A stretch of DNA of 36,687 nucleotides. It comes from Rhizobiaceae bacterium (GTDB taxonomy: Bacteria > Pseudomonadota > Alphaproteobacteria > Rhizobiales > Rhizobiaceae). Below, one piece after another: positions 35,027-36,687 of the stretch (its first letter is position 1; every line of letters begins with the position of its first letter). Below the pieces are notes generated by a model. That model saw nothing but the letters and a program-made list of their open reading frames with translations. It had not been told where the DNA came from and searched no databases. The stretch spans positions 1 to 36,687 of the forward strand of contig JALSIJ010000267.1 in assembly GCA_026981655.1 (NCBI GenBank). The letters run 5' to 3'. Position numbers and translations under genes: made by a program.

Positions 35027-36136
35027 TTATTTTGCAGTATGGCCCGGAATTGCCAGTGGGTTATGTTCCATCGCCTGTCTGTCTGGCGTATCTGGTGCAA
35101 CTTTGCCGATAAAGGCATTGAACAATCGCTCGACAAATTCCGGTGCAAGGTTTTTTGTGATAAGCACCATACGGGTTCGGTGATCATCATCAGGCCATTC
35201 CGAAAGGGTTGCCGGTGGATGAAAGAGATGTTGTACCGCATGAATGACTACCGGGTTTTCCGGGTTTTCTGCTGTTTGAATAATACCCTTGAGCCGCAAC
35301 AGGTTTGGGCCGTGGGCGGAACGCAGCAGGTCAAGAAAAGCCTGAATGGCCGAGGCCTCTATGGGAATGTCGTGGGTCAGGGTGAATGCCCGGATGGATG
35401 CATCATGACGGTTTACATCATGATGGTGGTGATCGTGGGAGTTCTCATTTATTGCTTCATCGCGAAGCCAGCGGGCAACATCAACTGATTTGCTTGCCGG
35501 ATCATAGAGTCCGCAATTGAAAAGCTTTTCAAATAATGTGTTGGTTGTTATGTTCAGCGAGGTCAGATCAATTACAGGTGCTGCCGGGTTTAGCCTTGCG
35601 ATGCGTCGCAGCAGTAATTCTGCCTCAGAGAGACTTGGTTGCAGCTGACTTTTGGTGAGCACAAGCCGGTCTGCCACTGCCACTTGTTTGGCGGCCTCTT
35701 CGTGCGCCTCAAGTGTGTTGCTGCCGTTTACAGCGTCGACCAGGGTGATCACCCCATCAAGTCGCATTTGTTCGCTCAAAACGGGATGGGACATGATTGT
35801 GTGTAATATCGGTGCCGGGTCAGCAAGGCCGGTGGTTTCGACAATTATTCTGCTTATTTGGACATTGGGCACATCGAGGCGCTTTAACAGCCGCAATAGT
35901 GTATCAACAAGTTCGCCTCGAACGGTGCAGCACAGGCAGCCATCTGATAGTTCGATAATTCCCTCATCGGCGGTTTCCACCAGTAGGTGGTCAATGCCGA
36001 TGTCACCAAATTCGTTGATGATAATGGCCGTATTGGCCATTTGTGTTTCCTGCAGCAATTTATTCAACAAGGTTGTTTTACCGCTGCCCAAAAAGCCGGT
36101 GATTACGCTGAGCGGTATAGGGTTTTCCCGGGTCAT
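35027..36136 (-). CDS. CobW/COG0523-family GTPase
   Basis: A 369-residue P-loop GTPase of the G3E/COG0523 group, whose members deliver or insert metals such as zinc or cobalt. Walker A is GFLGSGKTT (residues 14-22), the metal-binding CLCC is at residues 67-70 after NEFGD, and ETTGLADPAPI follows. A His-rich loop (HDHHHHDVNRHD) links to the C-terminal CobW_C domain. The guanine-recognition motif, normally TKxD, reads TKSQ here, an odd change. No Zur-type site was recognised. The ATG overlaps the stop of the upstream carboxypeptidase gene by four bases, so the two are co-translated. A weak CCGGT / ACCGG hairpin lies after the stop. Confidence 0.9.
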   Translation of the reverse strand: MTRENPIPLSVITGFLGSGKTTLLNKLLQETQMANTAIIINEFGDIGIDHLLVETADEGIIELSDGCLCCTVRGELVDTLLRLLKRLDVPNVQISRIIVETTGLADPAPILHTIMSHPVLSEQMRLDGVITLVDAVNGSNTLEAHEEAAKQVAVADRLVLTKSQLQPSLSEAELLLRRIARLNPAAPVIDLTSLNITTNTLFEKLFNCGLYDPASKSVDVARWLRDEAINENSHDHHHHDVNRHDASIRAFTLTHDIPIEASAIQAFLDLLRSAHGPNLLRLKGIIQTAENPENPVVIHAVQHLFHPPATLSEWPDDDHRTRMVLITKNLAPEFVERLFNAFIGKVAPDTPDRQAMEHNPLAIPGHTAK

Positions 36137-36687
36137 TGATTAATTGCTGATGCGCGATAGGTCGGTAGCGGAATAGAGCCGCGCAATTTGCTTTTGGTGA
36201 ACGGAGGAAGATCATCAATACGGGCCATCTGGAATTCCGGCCTTTTCTTTGGAACCGGAATATAGGGCGGCGGCGCGTGGCCATCGACGGTTTTAATGCC
36301 CGTTGGGCTTGGACCAAATGCATTTCCGAGGATTACCACAACCGGTTCAACTGGTTTTGGTGGGGTGAAATAAATCAGATTCTCGGCTTCTCGTTTAATT
36401 GCTTCCGCCTTCCAGCGGGCTCTTCGTTGTTTTCTTGTTTCTTTTTTTGCCTGCTTTTTTCGTTTGCAAATCTCATCACGTATATTGTTTGCGACATAAC
36501 GCGACGTTCCATAGGGGCGCAGGTTTTCAATCAATCCGCCACTTTTGCCGGTTTTTCCTTCAAACCCTGCATTCAGCAATTTTGCCGTGCGAATTCCACG
36601 TTCATGAGAGCTTGCCGCGCCAAGTACAATGGCAATCAGCCGCTTACCGGAACGGGTTGCACTGGCAGCGATATTGAATCCCGAAGC
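36133..36687 (-). CDS. D-alanyl-D-alanine carboxypeptidase, C-terminal part (cut by window end)
   Basis: The frame is open to the right window edge and encodes the C-terminal 184 or so residues of an S11-family penicillin-binding protein (DacA/DacF group), which trims peptidoglycan stem peptides in the periplasm. The leading residues ASGFNIAASATRSGKRLIAIVLGA and RTAKLLNAGF are what follows the KTG motif in this family; the catalytic SxxK and SxN motifs lie outside. After the enzyme domain there is a tail rich in Lys and Arg (about 40 residues after NNIRDEIC) and then Pro-rich sequence (YFTPPKPVEPVV, HAPPPYIPVPKKRP). The usual second domain is not recognisable. The stop overlaps the CobW start. 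Confidence 0.88.
   Translation of the reverse strand, partial: ASGFNIAASATRSGKRLIAIVLGAASSHERGIRTAKLLNAGFEGKTGKSGGLIENLRPYGTSRYVANNIRDEICKRKKQAKKETRKQRRARWKAEAIKREAENLIYFTPPKPVEPVVVILGNAFGPSPTGIKTVDGHAPPPYIPVPKKRPEFQMARIDDLPPFTKSKLRGSIPLPTYRASAINQ

Overview
The window looks like a chromosomal segment of an alphaproteobacterium of the order Hyphomicrobiales (Rhizobiales). The grounds are an IalB-family protein beside rlmN, a DUF2794 protein, an ImuA-ImuB-DnaE2 cassette behind a GAAC-N7-GAAC LexA box, a DUF3772-type MscS channel, and copies of an intergenic palindrome of the kind common in rhizobial and Brucella-like genomes. No rRNA, tRNA, CRISPR array, prophage or insertion sequence was seen. 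Both ends cut genes: acnA on the left and a D-alanyl-D-alanine carboxypeptidase gene on the right.

Layout. 1-2165: end of aconitase, then a minus-strand pair of exported proteins (MsrA and a DUF302 protein). 2359-8123: SOS-controlled mutagenesis cassette imuA-imuB-dnaE2. 8404-11473: an RdhA/QueG-like iron-sulfur protein, a probable minus-strand small RNA, a DUF2794 protein and a Bax-inhibitor-1 protein. 11674-16213: a YbbA/YbbP-type ABC pair divergent from a TesA-type esterase, and a small tyrosine phosphatase. 16313-20198: pterin dehydratase, TPR protein, SDR dehydrogenase, DUF1232 protein, quinone-oxidoreductase-like protein and a SpoU-type RNA methylase. 20473-22379: IalB-family protein and RlmN. 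22647-32460: an envelope and polysaccharide region with a FecR-like exported protein, PHP-type phosphatase, Wza-type export lipoprotein, GDP-mannose enzyme, MscS channel, GNAT/CelD-like acyltransferase and a Wzx-like flippase. 32637-36687: DUF924 protein, acyl-CoA ligase, CobW-family GTPase and the carboxypeptidase.

How genes fit together. The SOS box lies inside a recognisable promoter spacer, so LexA would block polymerase directly; the three mutasome genes overlap or abut, which suggests coupled translation. Polysaccharide genes are split among several short transcription units and no tyrosine kinase or polymerase gene is present. Several pairs are tightly coupled (YbbA/YbbP, flippase/acyltransferase, carboxypeptidase/CobW).

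The most unusual layer is in the gaps between genes. They carry several families of short palindromic repeats that appear nested: in at least two cases one palindrome sits in the hairpin loop of another, as shown by comparing an occupied and an empty copy. In three genes the stop codon lies in, or at the junction with, such a repeat. A second candidate for novelty is a terminated, structured minus-strand RNA with a C-rich loop near 9715-9905.
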